Source: Psychromarinibacter sediminicola
GTDB taxonomy: Bacteria; Pseudomonadota; Alphaproteobacteria; Rhodobacterales; Rhodobacteraceae
Length of the DNA: 64,000 bases
NCBI RefSeq assembly: GCF_029168335.1
Contig: NZ_JARGYC010000019.1
Location: 1-64,000 of the forward strand
Direction of reading: 5' to 3'
The notes below the pieces were generated by a model. It searched no databases, was not told where the DNA came from, and saw nothing but the letters and a program-made list of their open reading frames with translations. The position numbers and the translations under genes are program-made. Positions 36,706 through 45,686 of the stretch are shown in pieces (position 1 is the stretch's first letter; every line of letters begins with the position of its first letter).

Positions 36706-37038
36706 ATGCCGTTCCTCGTCCACAGCCTCGCCTTCGGGCTGGAAGCGGTCCTGCTCTACGCCGTCGGCCGCGCGGGCCATGCGCTGGGCCCGGGCGGCGC
36801 GGTGTCATGGCTGCTCGCCGCGCTCGCCGTGGGGACGGCCATCGCGCTCTGGGGCGTCTTCGCCGCGCCGAAATCGGCCCGCCGGCTGACCGGCGCGGCG
36901 CTGGTGCTGTTCAAGCTGGCGGCCTTCGCCGCGGGCGCCGCCGCGCTGGCCGCGAGCGGGCTGCCGAAGGCGGCGGCGCTCTACGCGCTGCTCGCCGCCT
37001 TCTACCTGGCGCTGGCGCTGCGCGAGGACGCGCTGTAG
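36706..37038 (+). CDS. YrdB/DUF2568 family membrane protein
   Basis: 110 residues, four hydrophobic segments. The phrases LLYAVGRAGHALGPGG, ALWGVFAAPKSARRL and ALYALLAAFYLALALRED are typical of the DUF2568 (YrdB) family. Function unknown. It begins 22 bases after eno and may ride on its transcript. Convergent with the PRC-barrel gene. Confidence 0.75.
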   Translation: MPFLVHSLAFGLEAVLLYAVGRAGHALGPGGAVSWLLAALAVGTAIALWGVFAAPKSARRLTGAALVLFKLAAFAAGAAALAASGLPKAAALYALLAAFYLALALREDAL

Positions 37039-37043
37039 CGGGC

Positions 37044-37562
37044 TCAGTCGTCGCCCAGCAGCTGATCCTCGACCTCCTCGGCATTCTCGATCTGCTCCCG
37101 CGAGAGGCGGGTGACGATCAGGAAGTCCTCGTCGTCCGGCATCTGCACCAGCCGGATGTCGTCGACCGGCAGCAGCACGGTGCTGTCGCCGATCCCGAGG
37201 AAGCCGCCCACATCCACCGTGACGCCCACGACCTCGGCCCGGTCGTCCAGCACGATATCCTCGACCGCGCCGATCTCGGCCCAGCCGCTGACCACGGGCT
37301 TGAACGGCTGGCCCGAATCCCAGAACGCCTCGTCATAGGTGTCGGCCAGCGTGTAGACCACGGCGTCGGCCACCGCGTCGGCGCGGATCATCGTGCCCTC
37401 CGGCGCCATCGGCGGCGCGGTGTCGGCAGCGGCGTCGCCCGTCGTCTCTGTCGTCGTCTCTGTCGTCGGGTCGGTCTCGGCCATGGCCTCGGTGTCGCTC
37501 TCCTGCGCGGCGGCGGGCGCGGCGGCAAGGAAGGCGGTGGCGATCAGGGTGGTGCGGTACAT
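37044..37562 (-). CDS. Periplasmic PRC-barrel-like protein
   Basis: 172 residues from the ATG at 37562 with GAGG upstream. Signal peptide about 1-19 (cleavage after A-A-Q). An acidic Thr/Glu-rich linker (residues 20-55) precedes a PRC-barrel-type beta domain (KPVVSGWAEIGAVEDIVLDD, then RAEVVGVTVDVGGFLGIGDS). PRC barrels bind RNA or ligands or act in photosynthetic reaction-centre H subunits; the function of this secreted type is unknown. Confidence 0.7.
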   Translation of the reverse strand: MYRTTLIATAFLAAAPAAAQESDTEAMAETDPTTETTTETTGDAAADTAPPMAPEGTMIRADAVADAVVYTLADTYDEAFWDSGQPFKPVVSGWAEIGAVEDIVLDDRAEVVGVTVDVGGFLGIGDSTVLLPVDDIRLVQMPDDEDFLIVTRLSREQIENAEEVEDQLLGDD

Positions 37563-37675
37563 TGGAACCTCGTGCAAATGTCGTTCGGGAGCCAACGTCC
37601 CGACGCGCCCCCCGGTTCCCGGGCGGTTCGTGCTATGCTTCGAACGGAGCGCGCCGCCATGAAAGGAGCCGTCCC

Positions 37676-37972
37676 ATGATCGTCCGCATCTTCCGCGTCG
37701 TCACCGAACCCGGCCAGCGCGCCACCTTCGAGGCGTTCTTCCGCGACACCGCCGTTCCGCTGATGAAAGGCACCGACGGGATCGAGGACATCACCTTCTG
37801 CCTGCCGCGCCCCGAGACGCCGGACGAGTTCGCCATCGTCATGACCTGGCGCGACCTCGACGCGCTGAAGGCCTTCGTGGGCGAGGACTGGCAGGTTCCG
37901 CATATCCACCCGGGCGAGGCCGGCATCGTGAAGGAGCGCCACCTGCACCATTACGAGCGTCTGCCGACCTGA
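37676..37972 (+). CDS. Antibiotic biosynthesis monooxygenase-like (ABM, dimeric alpha-beta barrel) protein
   Basis: 98 residues with AGGAG ahead of the ATG. The pattern VRIFRVVTEPGQRATFEAFF and the later MTWRDLDALKAFVGEDWQ matches small ABM/DABB proteins, which form dimers and act as heme-degrading or quinol monooxygenases, or have no known activity. No signal peptide. Stands alone between a divergent PRC-barrel gene and a membrane protein gene. Confidence 0.75.
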   Translation: MIVRIFRVVTEPGQRATFEAFFRDTAVPLMKGTDGIEDITFCLPRPETPDEFAIVMTWRDLDALKAFVGEDWQVPHIHPGEAGIVKERHLHHYERLPT

Positions 37973-38035
37973 GCCCAGAACCCGTTTGCGCTCGCCCGCG
38001 CCCCGTCGCATCCTGCCGCCGAAAGGAGCGCGCCC

Positions 38036-38656
38036 GTGAGCTATCTCAGCCGGATCAGGCCGTCGGAATGGATCGTGGCCGCCGTCGTCGCGGTCTATGT
38101 GACGGGCTTCACCGCCTGGTTCCTGTCGATCGGCAACACCGAGTTCATCATCTACGTCGTCACCATGCTGGTCCTGACGCTTCTCGTCGGCGCCAGCCTG
38201 CGCGTGGCGGAGTATCCGCCCGCCATGCTCTGGGCGCTGGCGCTCTGGGGCCTTCTGCACATGGCCGGCGGCGGGGTGCCGGCGGGCGACGGCGTGCTCT
38301 ACGGGCTGCAGCTGGTGCCGCTCGTCGCGGATGGCGAGATGACGCTTCTGAAATACGACCAGGTCGTCCACGCCTACGGCTTCGGTGTCGCCGCCTGGGT
38401 GCTGTGGCACCTGCTGACCCGGCATTACCCGGACACCCGGCGCAGCTGGACGGCCTATGTCTTCCCCGCCCTTGCCGCCATGGGGCTGGGCGCGACCCAC
38501 GAGATCATCGAGTTCTCGGCGGTGGTGGCCGTCGAGGACACCGGCGTCGGCGGCTATATCAACACCGCCCTCGACCTCTGCTTCAACGCCCTCGGCGCGG
38601 TGCTGGCGATGATCGCCGTTGCCGCCCGCGCGCGCCGAAAGGGAGACCCCGCATGA
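38036..38656 (+). CDS. DUF2238-like membrane protein
   Basis: 206 residues from a GTG. Six or so hydrophobic segments; the conserved KYDQVVHAYGFGVAAW and GATHEIIEF carry His, Glu and Asp in the membrane, as in the YjdF/DUF2238 family. Role unknown. It overlaps the cupin gene by ATGA, suggesting a joint transcript. Confidence 0.75.
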   Translation: MSYLSRIRPSEWIVAAVVAVYVTGFTAWFLSIGNTEFIIYVVTMLVLTLLVGASLRVAEYPPAMLWALALWGLLHMAGGGVPAGDGVLYGLQLVPLVADGEMTLLKYDQVVHAYGFGVAAWVLWHLLTRHYPDTRRSWTAYVFPALAAMGLGATHEIIEFSAVVAVEDTGVGGYINTALDLCFNALGAVLAMIAVAARARRKGDPA

Positions 38657-39081
38657 CCGCAGACGAGATCATCACCGAGCTGGGCCTCGCCCCCCACCCC
38701 GAGGGCGGCTGGTTCCGCCAGACCTGGATCGCCGAGGCGCCCGAGGGCGCGCGGCCCGCCGGCACCTGCATCTACTTCCTGTTGAAGGCCGGCGAGGCGA
38801 GCCACTGGCACCGCGTCGACGCCACCGAGATCTGGCACCACTATGCCGGCGCGCCGCTGATCCTGCGCCTGGCGGCGAGCGCGGCCGGCCCGGCCGAGGC
38901 TCGTACGCTCGGCCCCGACCTCGCCGCCGGCCAGAGCCCGCAGGTGATCGTGCCCACCGGCCACTGGCAGGCCGCCGCCACCACGGGCGACTACACGCTG
39001 GTCGGCTGCACCGTCTCTCCGGCGTTCCGGTTCGAGGGGTTCGAACTCGCCGCGCCGGGCTTCGACATCCCCGGCGCCTGA
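38653..39081 (+). CDS. Cupin-fold DUF985 protein
   Basis: 142 residues. Starts LGLAPHPEGGWFRQTW, then SHWHRVDATEIWHHYAGAPL and GHWQAAATTGDYTLVGCTVS, typical of the DUF985 cupins. Metal ligands (His-x-His, Glu, His) are apparent. No enzymatic role is known to me. Co-translated with the membrane protein. Three tandem CTGACGGSGG units begin at its stop codon. Confidence 0.82.
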   Translation: MTADEIITELGLAPHPEGGWFRQTWIAEAPEGARPAGTCIYFLLKAGEASHWHRVDATEIWHHYAGAPLILRLAASAAGPAEARTLGPDLAAGQSPQVIVPTGHWQAAATTGDYTLVGCTVSPAFRFEGFELAAPGFDIPGA

Positions 39082-39107
39082 CGGCGGCTGACGGCGGCTG
39101 ACGGGGG
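39078..39107 (+). repeat. Three tandem 10-bp units CTGACGGCGG
   Basis: Units at 39078, 39088 and 39098 (the last is CTGACGGGGG). The first contains the TGA stop of the cupin gene and each following unit supplies another in-frame or shifted TGA. Slipped-strand expansion is likely. Confidence 0.75.
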
Positions 39108-39204
39108 CCCAGCCGGTCACCGTTTCTTAACGCTATTCCGGCTACGGCCGTTCAATTAAACGCTTTCGCAAGACCACCGGCGCGATGCTGAGCCGCGCCC
39201 GCCG

Positions 39205-40368
39205 ATGGAACCGCGACCGATGTCACGCAACGATCCGACAGAGACCCTGGCCGAACAGCTCGGCATCACCGCCGCCGATCTGCGCGAACGCAAGCTGCTC
39301 CTCGGTATCCGGGCCGAGGAGGAGGCCGAGCTGTTGCGCCTGCGGCCGAGCGTCGAGCTGATGGTCGACGACATCATCGACGCCTTCTACAGCCGCCAGC
39401 TCGACATACCCGCGATCCGCGCGATGATCGGCGACAAGGACACGCTGACCAACCTCAAGCGCGCGATGCGCAGCTACGTGCTGGACCTGTTCGGCGGCGA
39501 CTACGGCGTGGAATACGCCGAACGCCGGCTGCGCGTCGGCCGCGTGCACGGGCGCATCGGCATCCCGTCGAAATACTACATCTCCGCCGTCTTCCAGCTG
39601 CTCTCGGTCCTCGGCCAGTTCCTGGAAAAGGAGACGGGCAGCGCCTATCCCCCGCCCTGCCTGCGCCGCTTGCTGTTTCTGGATATCGAGCTGACCTTCG
39701 ACACCTATATCCACGGCCTGACCGGCCAGATCCACGCCCTACAGGAAGAGCTCGTCGGCTACTCGCGCGAGCTGGAGGAGGTGGTGCGCGAACGCACCGT
39801 CCGGATCGAGACGCTGTCGCGGATCGACGAGCTGACCGGCCTCTACAACCGGCGCGCGCTGAGCGAATCGCTGGAACGCGAATGCGCGGCGGCGGAACGG
39901 CGCGGCGGCGCGCTGTGCCTGATGTTCGTCGACCTCGACGACTTCAAGCTGGTCAACGACCGCCAGGGCCACGCCACCGGCGACGCGCTGCTGAAGACCG
40001 TGGCCCAGGTGCTGCGCATGACCTGCCGCGTCTCGGACATGGTGTTCCGCTTCGGCGGCGACGAGTTCTGCCTGCTTCTGCCGGAGACCGACGGCGACGG
40101 CGCCGCCATCCTCGGCGAGCGGCTGATGGCCGAGACCGGGCGCGCGAGCGAGGGCGCCGTCAGCCTGAGCGTCGGCTGGGCGGTCAGCGGCCCCGACACC
40201 TATGCCGGGCCCGAAGACCTGCTGCGGCAGGCGGATGCGGCGATGTATGCCGACAAGAACGACGCCCCGGCCGCCCTGCCGCGGCCGCGGCGCCGCGGGC
40301 GGCGGACGGCAAGGCGGCAGGCTGATCCGGGCGGGCCGGCGATCGGGGCGCCGGCCGCGCCGGGCTAG
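39205..40368 (+). CDS. Globin-coupled diguanylate cyclase
   Basis: 387 residues (an ATG five codons later is an alternative start). The N-terminal ~165 residues are a globin sensor: the stretch RVGRVHGRIGIPSKYYISAV carries the proximal heme histidine, and the earlier A-F-Y-S-R supplies the distal tyrosine. A coiled-coil linker (LQEELVGYSRELEEVVRERT) leads to the GGDEF domain with RFGGDEFCLLLPETD. The I-site RVSD lies five residues before GGDEF, so product inhibition is likely. It should make c-di-GMP in response to oxygen or redox gas. The C terminus is Arg/Pro-rich. Confidence 0.88.
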   Translation: MEPRPMSRNDPTETLAEQLGITAADLRERKLLLGIRAEEEAELLRLRPSVELMVDDIIDAFYSRQLDIPAIRAMIGDKDTLTNLKRAMRSYVLDLFGGDYGVEYAERRLRVGRVHGRIGIPSKYYISAVFQLLSVLGQFLEKETGSAYPPPCLRRLLFLDIELTFDTYIHGLTGQIHALQEELVGYSRELEEVVRERTVRIETLSRIDELTGLYNRRALSESLERECAAAERRGGALCLMFVDLDDFKLVNDRQGHATGDALLKTVAQVLRMTCRVSDMVFRFGGDEFCLLLPETDGDGAAILGERLMAETGRASEGAVSLSVGWAVSGPDTYAGPEDLLRQADAAMYADKNDAPAALPRPRRRGRRTARRQADPGGPAIGAPAAPG

Positions 40369-41294
40369 GCCTTGCCCTTGTAGATCTCGATCAGCTTGCC
40401 CAGCATCTCCATCGCGTCCTCGCGCGAGCGCTGGAAGCTGTTGCGCCCGATGATCGAGCCGTTGCCGCCGCCGTCGCGGATCGCGCGGGCGTCGTCATAG
40501 ACCGCGTCGGTGCCCTTCGAGGCGCCGCCCGAGAACACGATGATCCGCCGGCCGTTGAACGACGAGCGCACGCATTCGGCGACCCGCGCCGTCTGGGTCG
40601 AGATGTCGATCTTGCCGGCCTCGAACGCCTTCTGCGCCTCGGGCTGCATCACGTGGTCGGTCGACAGCTTGATCTTGATGACATGCGCGCCCAGAAGCGC
40701 CGCCATATGCGCCGCGTAGGCGCCCACGTCCACGGCGGTCTCGCCCTCCTTGGTCACCGCCTCGCCGCGCGGGTAGGACCAGATCACGGTGGCCACGCCC
40801 TTGGCGGCGGCCTCCTTGCGCATCTCCACGATCTCCTCGAACATGTCGAGCGCCATGTCCGAGCCGGGATAGATCGTAAAGCCGATCGCCGCGCAGCCCA
40901 GCCGCAGCGCGTCGTCCACCGAGGCGGTCACCGCCTGGTTCTTGCCCGCCGTGTCCGACATCAGCGAGTTGGCCGAGTTCACCTTCAGGATCGTCGGGAT
41001 CTGGCCCGCGAAGGTGTCGGCCCCGGCCTCCAGCGGGCCCAGCGGCGCGGCATAGGCGCTGAGGCCGGCGTCGATCGCCAGCTTGTAGTGGTAATGCGGG
41101 TCGTAGGCATCGGGGTTGACCGAGAAGGACCGTGCCGGGCCATGCTCGAACCCCTGGTCGACCGGCAGGATGATCATCTTGCCGGTGCCGCCCAGCTTGC
41201 CGTGCATCAGCATCTGGCACAGCTTGCCCTTCACGCCGGGCGTCTCGCCCTCGTAGTTTGCAAGGATCTTCTTGACCGTTCCCGTGGCCTTCAT
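40365..41294 (-). CDS. Class I fructose-bisphosphate aldolase (DhnA/FbaB type)
   Basis: 309 residues. Makes or cleaves fructose 1,6-bisphosphate through a Schiff-base lysine. ILPVDQGFEHGPARSF, then VIWSYPRGEA, VIKIKLSTDH (candidate Schiff-base lysine) and RRIIVFSGGASKGTDAVYDD, are of the DhnA/DeoC-like archaeal-type class. It lies downstream of pgk with a hypothetical gene between, on the same strand. Its stop overlaps the end of the diguanylate cyclase by 4 bases. Confidence 0.92.
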   Translation of the reverse strand: MKATGTVKKILANYEGETPGVKGKLCQMLMHGKLGGTGKMIILPVDQGFEHGPARSFSVNPDAYDPHYHYKLAIDAGLSAYAAPLGPLEAGADTFAGQIPTILKVNSANSLMSDTAGKNQAVTASVDDALRLGCAAIGFTIYPGSDMALDMFEEIVEMRKEAAAKGVATVIWSYPRGEAVTKEGETAVDVGAYAAHMAALLGAHVIKIKLSTDHVMQPEAQKAFEAGKIDISTQTARVAECVRSSFNGRRIIVFSGGASKGTDAVYDDARAIRDGGGNGSIIGRNSFQRSREDAMEMLGKLIEIYKGKA

Positions 41295-41389
41295 CGCGGG
41301 GCTCCTCTGCGAAAATACCGTCCCGCCCCCGTCTAAGCGATATGCCGGACGGCGCCAATGACTGGTTGCGCTAACCCGCGGACGGGCGC

Positions 41390-41410
41390 CGATTTTTCGA
41401 CGAAAAATCG
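41390..41410. repeat. 21-bp palindrome CGATTTTTCG-A-CGAAAAATCG
   Basis: Perfect 10-bp arms around one base, enclosed by GGGC...GCCC, lie in the gap between the 524-residue protein gene and fba. Same class as the palindromes at 8296-8372 and 22349-22400. It may terminate the upstream gene or be a protein site. Confidence 0.75.
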
Positions 41411-41432
41411 TTGCCCGCCCCGCGGCGGCGTC

Positions 41433-43007
41433 TCACTCCGCGTAACGCGCCGGCAGGTTCTGGCCGATCCAGACCTCCATCGCCAGCTTGGCATAGCCCG
41501 CCTCGGTCTCGGCCCAGGCATCGCGGCCCGCGGCGCCTTCGAGCCGCACCATCGTGTCGATCTCTTCGAGGATGTCGGCCGCTTCCGGGTCGCCCGCCGC
41601 CTTGGCCAGCATCGCCCACATCGCCGCGATGCCATAGCTGCGCGCCGCGCCCTTGCCGGACATGCGCATCGCCGCCTGCTCGCGGATGCCCGCGATGGTG
41701 CGCAGCGCCGAGCCGGGATGGCTGTCGCTGCCCGACACCTCGTCCTGCAACTCCAGCACCCGCGCCAGCGGGATGTCGTCCTCCAGCCGGTCGAGCAGCG
41801 CCACCGCGCCGGCCTCGCCCGCGCGTCCGGCCCGGAGCGCCCAGAGATAGGCGTCCTCCGGCGCCCGCACCTCCAGCGCCTCGGCCAGGGTCAGCGCCGC
41901 CGTGCCGTCGCCGCCCTCGGCCAGCGGCTGCAACAGCGCGAGCCCCGCCTCGACGTTGCGCGGCGCGCCCTCGCCGGTCATCAGCGCCGCGCCGACGGTC
42001 CGCTTCTCGTCGTCCGACAGTTCGGCCACGCCCTCGCCGGTGGCCCGGCTCAGCAGATCCACCGGCACCGCCGCGCTCACCCTTGCCGGAGCCAGCGCCG
42101 CGACGGGCTTCAGCAGGGTGAAGACCTCGCCGAAATCGTCCTCCATCGCGTAGAAGTCCAGGTAGACGTCCTCGTCCAGCGCGGTTTCCAGCACCAGCGT
42201 CTCGGGCTGCGCCACGAAATCCGGCCAGACCGCGGCCGCCGAGGCGATGAAGGCGCGCTGCGCGTCGTTCAGCCCGCCGGCATCGACATCGGCGAACAGA
42301 CCCTCCAGCATGCCCTGGACGGCCGCCCCGGCATTCTCGCCGGTCAGGTTCGGCGGCAGGACCGGCTGCACCGCCTCCCACAGCCCCTTGTTCTCGACCG
42401 AGAGCACGGCGCTTTCCAGGAACCAGACCGGGTAAGGGTCGTCCAGGTCGTCATCGGCCTCGAACCAGAAATACGAGAACGCGCCGGTCGCATCGACCGT
42501 CGCCACGCCGTCGACATCGGCATAGACCCGCACCGTCGCGTCCGATTTCGGCATGCCATAGTCGAAATCCACCGTCAGCCGCGGCACGTCCAGCGAGTCC
42601 AGTGCCGCCATATCGAACGCCTGGTGGACGTCCTCTGGGAAGCACGCCTTGTCCGCCGACACGCCCGACAGCCGCGCCGTCGCCTTGAAGCGGTCGGTCA
42701 GGTCGATCGGCGTGGTCAGCACCGTGATCCGGTCGATGTCGATCTGGCAGTCGCCGCTCTCGTCCCAGTCCAGGAACGGCCAGGCGGTGATGTCGCTCAT
42801 CGTGATCCGGCTGCGGCGCAGGTCGACCGACAGGTCGCCGTATTGCACGTCCATCTGGGTCCGGATCATCTGGATCCCGGTATGCAGAAAGCTCTGCACG
42901 ATCCGGTCGGGCGAGAACACGTCCCAAAGCGTCACGCGCTCCTGCGCGGAGAGCGCGGCGGGAAGGGCGGTCAGGGCAAGCGCGGTGGAGGCAAACAGGC
43001 GGCGCAT
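41433..43007 (-). CDS. Large periplasmic protein of unknown function between pgk and fba
   Basis: 524 residues. Signal peptide about 1-21 (cleavage A-L-S-A). The N-terminal half (VTLWDVFSPDRIVQSFLHTG and the later beta-rich DLRRSRITMSDITAWPFLDW) looks like a beta-sheet lipid-transfer or AsmA-like fold by pattern only. The C-terminal ~170 residues are alpha-helical, with Sel1-like spacing (AALMTGEGAPRNVEAGLALL, then YGIAAMWAMLAKAAGDPEAA). Probably a conserved Rhodobacterales protein. Transcribed with pgk (58 bases upstream). Function unknown. Confidence 0.75.
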   Translation of the reverse strand: MRRLFASTALALTALPAALSAQERVTLWDVFSPDRIVQSFLHTGIQMIRTQMDVQYGDLSVDLRRSRITMSDITAWPFLDWDESGDCQIDIDRITVLTTPIDLTDRFKATARLSGVSADKACFPEDVHQAFDMAALDSLDVPRLTVDFDYGMPKSDATVRVYADVDGVATVDATGAFSYFWFEADDDLDDPYPVWFLESAVLSVENKGLWEAVQPVLPPNLTGENAGAAVQGMLEGLFADVDAGGLNDAQRAFIASAAAVWPDFVAQPETLVLETALDEDVYLDFYAMEDDFGEVFTLLKPVAALAPARVSAAVPVDLLSRATGEGVAELSDDEKRTVGAALMTGEGAPRNVEAGLALLQPLAEGGDGTAALTLAEALEVRAPEDAYLWALRAGRAGEAGAVALLDRLEDDIPLARVLELQDEVSGSDSHPGSALRTIAGIREQAAMRMSGKGAARSYGIAAMWAMLAKAAGDPEAADILEEIDTMVRLEGAAGRDAWAETEAGYAKLAMEVWIGQNLPARYAE

Positions 43008-43065
43008 GGGAAAATCCTCTCGTCATTGGACTGTGAGCGGATTGGACCCCGGGCGCCGCCCAAAA

Positions 43066-44256
43066 TCAAGCCTCAAGCGCGGCGACGCCCGGCAAGGTCT
43101 TGCCTTCCATCCATTCCAGGAACGCCCCGCCGGCGGTGGAGACATAGGAGAATGCCTCGGCCACCCCCGCCTGGTTCAGCGCCGCCACGGTGTCGCCGCC
43201 GCCCGCGACCGAGACCAGATTGCCCGCCGCGGTCAGCTCCGCCGCCTTCCGCGCCGCGGCCACGGTGGCCTTGTCGAACGGCTCGATCTCGAAGGCGCCG
43301 AGCGGCCCGTTCCAGATCAGCGTCTTGGCTTCCTCGAACACGCCGCCGATCTCCACCACGGTCGCCGCGCCGGCGTCCAGGATCATCGCGTCGGCCGGGC
43401 AGGCATCGGCCGCCACCGTCTCGCTCTCGGCGCCGGCCTTGAACTCGCGCGCGACCACCACGTCCGAGGGCAGCAGGATGGTGCAGCCGGTCCCCCGCGC
43501 CTTGTCCATGATCTCGGTCGCGGTTCCGGCCATGTCGTGCTCGGCCAGCGACTTGCCCACGTCGATGCCCTGGGCGGCCAGGAACGTGTTCGCCATGCCG
43601 CCGCCGATGATCAGCGTGTCGACCCGCTCGATCAGGTTCGACAGAAGCGCGAGCTTGGTCGACACCTTGGCGCCGCCCACCACGGCCACGACGGGGCGCG
43701 CGGGGTTGCCCAGCGCGGTCTCCAGCGCCTCCAGCTCCGCCTGCATCAGCCGCCCGGCACAGGAGGGCAAGAGCCGCGCGATCCCCTCGGTCGAGGCATG
43801 CGCCCGGTGCGCGGCCGAGAAGGCGTCGTTGCAATAGACCGACCCCAGCGCCGCCAGCGAGGCCGCGAACATGTCGTCGTTCTTTTCCTCGCCCGCGTGA
43901 TAGCGGGTGTTCTCCAGCAGCACGACCTCGCCGTCGCCCATCTTGGACACCGCCATTTTCGCCGGCCCGCCGATGCAGTCGGCCGCGAAGGTCACCGGCA
44001 CCCCCAGCGCCGCCTCCAGCGCCGGCACCACCTGGCTCAGCGACATCTCCGGCACCTTCTGCCCCTTGGGCCGGCCGAAATGCGCCATCAGCACCGGCTT
44101 GCCGCCCTTGTCCAGGGTGGCCTTCACGGTCGGCACGATCCGGTCGATCCGGGTGGTGTCGGTCACGCGCCCGTCCTCCACCGGCACGTTGATGTCCACG
44201 CGGGTCAGCACGACCTTGCCGTCCAGCTCCATGTCGTCGAGGGTCTTCCAGCTCAT
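43066..44256 (-). CDS. pgk: Phosphoglycerate kinase
   Basis: 396 residues from the ATG at 44256 with AGGAG upstream. Transfers phosphate from 1,3-bisphosphoglycerate to [52 protein letters not shown] and [16 protein letters not shown], then [12 protein letters not shown], are all canonical. Length is normal. The order pgk - hypothetical - fba on the minus strand is a glycolytic operon. Confidence 0.96.
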   Translation of the reverse strand: MSWKTLDDMELDGKVVLTRVDINVPVEDGRVTDTTRIDRIVPTVKATLDKGGKPVLMAHFGRPKGQKVPEMSLSQVVPALEAALGVPVTFAADCIGGPAKMAVSKMGDGEVVLLENTRYHAGEEKNDDMFAASLAALGSVYCNDAFSAAHRAHASTEGIARLLPSCAGRLMQAELEALETALGNPARPVVAVVGGAKVSTKLALLSNLIERVDTLIIGGGMANTFLAAQGIDVGKSLAEHDMAGTATEIMDKARGTGCTILLPSDVVVAREFKAGAESETVAADACPADAMILDAGAATVVEIGGVFEEAKTLIWNGPLGAFEIEPFDKATVAAARKAAELTAAGNLVSVAGGGDTVAALNQAGVAEAFSYVSTAGGAFLEWMEGKTLPGVAALEA

Positions 44257-44390
44257 GCGGGTGGCTCCTGCTTCGGGCTCGTTACCGCAGGTAGTGCACC
44301 TCACGGCGAGGTGAAGACAAGGCGCATTCGCGGCTTTTCCTCTGCGTCTTATCCGCCTAGTTTGCCGCCGACCCACCGAAGAGGACCGAG

Positions 44391-44897
44391 ATGGCCGACG
44401 ACAAGGACCCCGAGAACACCATCCTGATCGAGCTGAAGGGCGGCACCGTGATGATCGCGCTGATGCCCGACATCGCGCCCGACCACTGCGCCCGGATGAA
44501 GGAGCTGGCCCGCGAGGGCGCCTATGACAACGTGATCTTCCACCGCGTCATCGACGGCTTCATGGCGCAGACCGGCGATGTGCAACACGGCAACACCGAA
44601 AGCGGCTTCGACCTGCGCCGCGCCGGCACCGGCGGCTCGTCGAAGCCGAACCTGAAGGCCGAGTTCTCCCGCATCCCCCACGACCGCGGCACCATCGGCG
44701 CGGCACGGGCGCAGAACCCCGACAGCGCCAACTCGCAGTTCTTCATCAACTTCAAGGACAACCACTTCCTGAACGGGCAATACACGGTCTATGGTCGCGT
44801 GACCCAGGGCATGGAGCTTGTCGATGCGCTGACCCGCGGCGAGCCGCCCGCCAACCCCGACAAGATGCTGTCGATGAAGGTGGCCGCCGATGCGTAG
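44391..44897 (+). CDS. Cytoplasmic cyclophilin-type peptidyl-prolyl isomerase
   Basis: 168 residues, no signal peptide. Cyclophilins isomerise peptide bonds before proline. The active-site block [24 protein letters not shown] and [11 protein letters not shown] is intact. The following gene encodes a secreted cyclophilin, with an 8-base overlap, so the pair serves both compartments from one transcript. Divergent from pgk. Confidence 0.93.
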   Translation: MADDKDPENTILIELKGGTVMIALMPDIAPDHCARMKELAREGAYDNVIFHRVIDGFMAQTGDVQHGNTESGFDLRRAGTGGSSKPNLKAEFSRIPHDRGTIGAARAQNPDSANSQFFINFKDNHFLNGQYTVYGRVTQGMELVDALTRGEPPANPDKMLSMKVAADA

Positions 44898-45477
44898 TGC
44901 GATGTCTCGTTCGATTCCCAATCCGATGCGCAAGCTCGCCCTCGCGCTCGCCGTTCTCGCCGCCACCCCCGCCGCGGCCACCGGCCTGCGCATCGCCGTC
45001 GACGGCGAGGCCCAGGGCACGATCGAGATCGACCTTCTGGAGGACGTGGCCCCGAACCATGTCGAGCGGATCGCCACGCTGGCCGAACAGGGCTTCTACG
45101 ACGGCGTGGTGTTCCACCGTGTCATGGAGGGGTTCATGGCCCAGACCGGCGACGGCCAGTACGGGCTGATCGAAGGCGGCGACATGCGCCGCGCCGGCAC
45201 CGGCGGTTCGGAGCTGCCGGATCTGGAGGCGGAGTTCTCCGATATCCCGTTCGAGCGCGGCGTGGTCGGCATGGCGCGCAAGCCCGACCCGGATTCGGCC
45301 AATTCGCAGTTCTTCATCATGTTCGACGCGGCGACGCATCTGAACGGGCAGTACACCGTGGTCGGCCGCGTGACCGACGGCATGGAGGTCGTCGACGCGA
45401 TCAAGATCGGCCGCGGCCCGAACGGCGCGGTGATCGGCCGGCCGGACGTGATGACCGAGGTCACGGTGACCGAGTAG
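44890..45477 (+). CDS. Periplasmic cyclophilin-type peptidyl-prolyl isomerase
   Basis: 195 residues if started at 44890 (preceded by an AAGGTGG site); ATGs at 44902 and 44926 also keep the signal peptide (RKLALALAVLAATPAAATG). Active-site block [28 protein letters not shown] and LNGQYTVVGRV is intact. It is a paralogue of the preceding gene. Likely assists folding of exported proteins. Followed by a large palindromic region. Confidence 0.9.
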   Translation: MRSAMSRSIPNPMRKLALALAVLAATPAAATGLRIAVDGEAQGTIEIDLLEDVAPNHVERIATLAEQGFYDGVVFHRVMEGFMAQTGDGQYGLIEGGDMRRAGTGGSELPDLEAEFSDIPFERGVVGMARKPDPDSANSQFFIMFDAATHLNGQYTVVGRVTDGMEVVDAIKIGRGPNGAVIGRPDVMTEVTVTE

Positions 45478-45490
45478 GCCGCCGGGCCGG

Positions 45491-45540
45491 GCGCAAGGCG
45501 CCGGCTGACGCCTTGCGCAAGCGCCTTGCAAGGCGCTTGC
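45491..45540. repeat. Overlapping hairpin and perfect 24-bp palindrome after the cyclophilin genes
   Basis: GCGCAAGGCG (45491-45500) pairs with CGCCTTGCGC (45509-45518) around an 8-base loop. Partly overlapping, 45517-45540 is a perfect palindrome with arm GCAAGCGCCTTG. The two structures share sequence, so they compete. The gap up to 45686 has further GC-rich stems and no gene. A terminator and/or repeat element. Confidence 0.75.
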
Positions 45541-45686
45541 ACGCCCTGCCGCCGCGGGCGGCGCATCGGGGTCGGGCCGGCGATGGTGTCGCCGGCGGCC
45601 GGGTTTCCCTCCGAAATGTGACCGGCCCGGCGCTTGCCGGGCCGCCCTCCCCCGGGCCATCCTCATGGCGGAGGAGGATCCCGTTC

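Noticed and set aside
44391-45477. The two cyclophilins as one gene split by a frameshift
   Set aside because: Each has a full active site and a full fold; the second has its own signal peptide.
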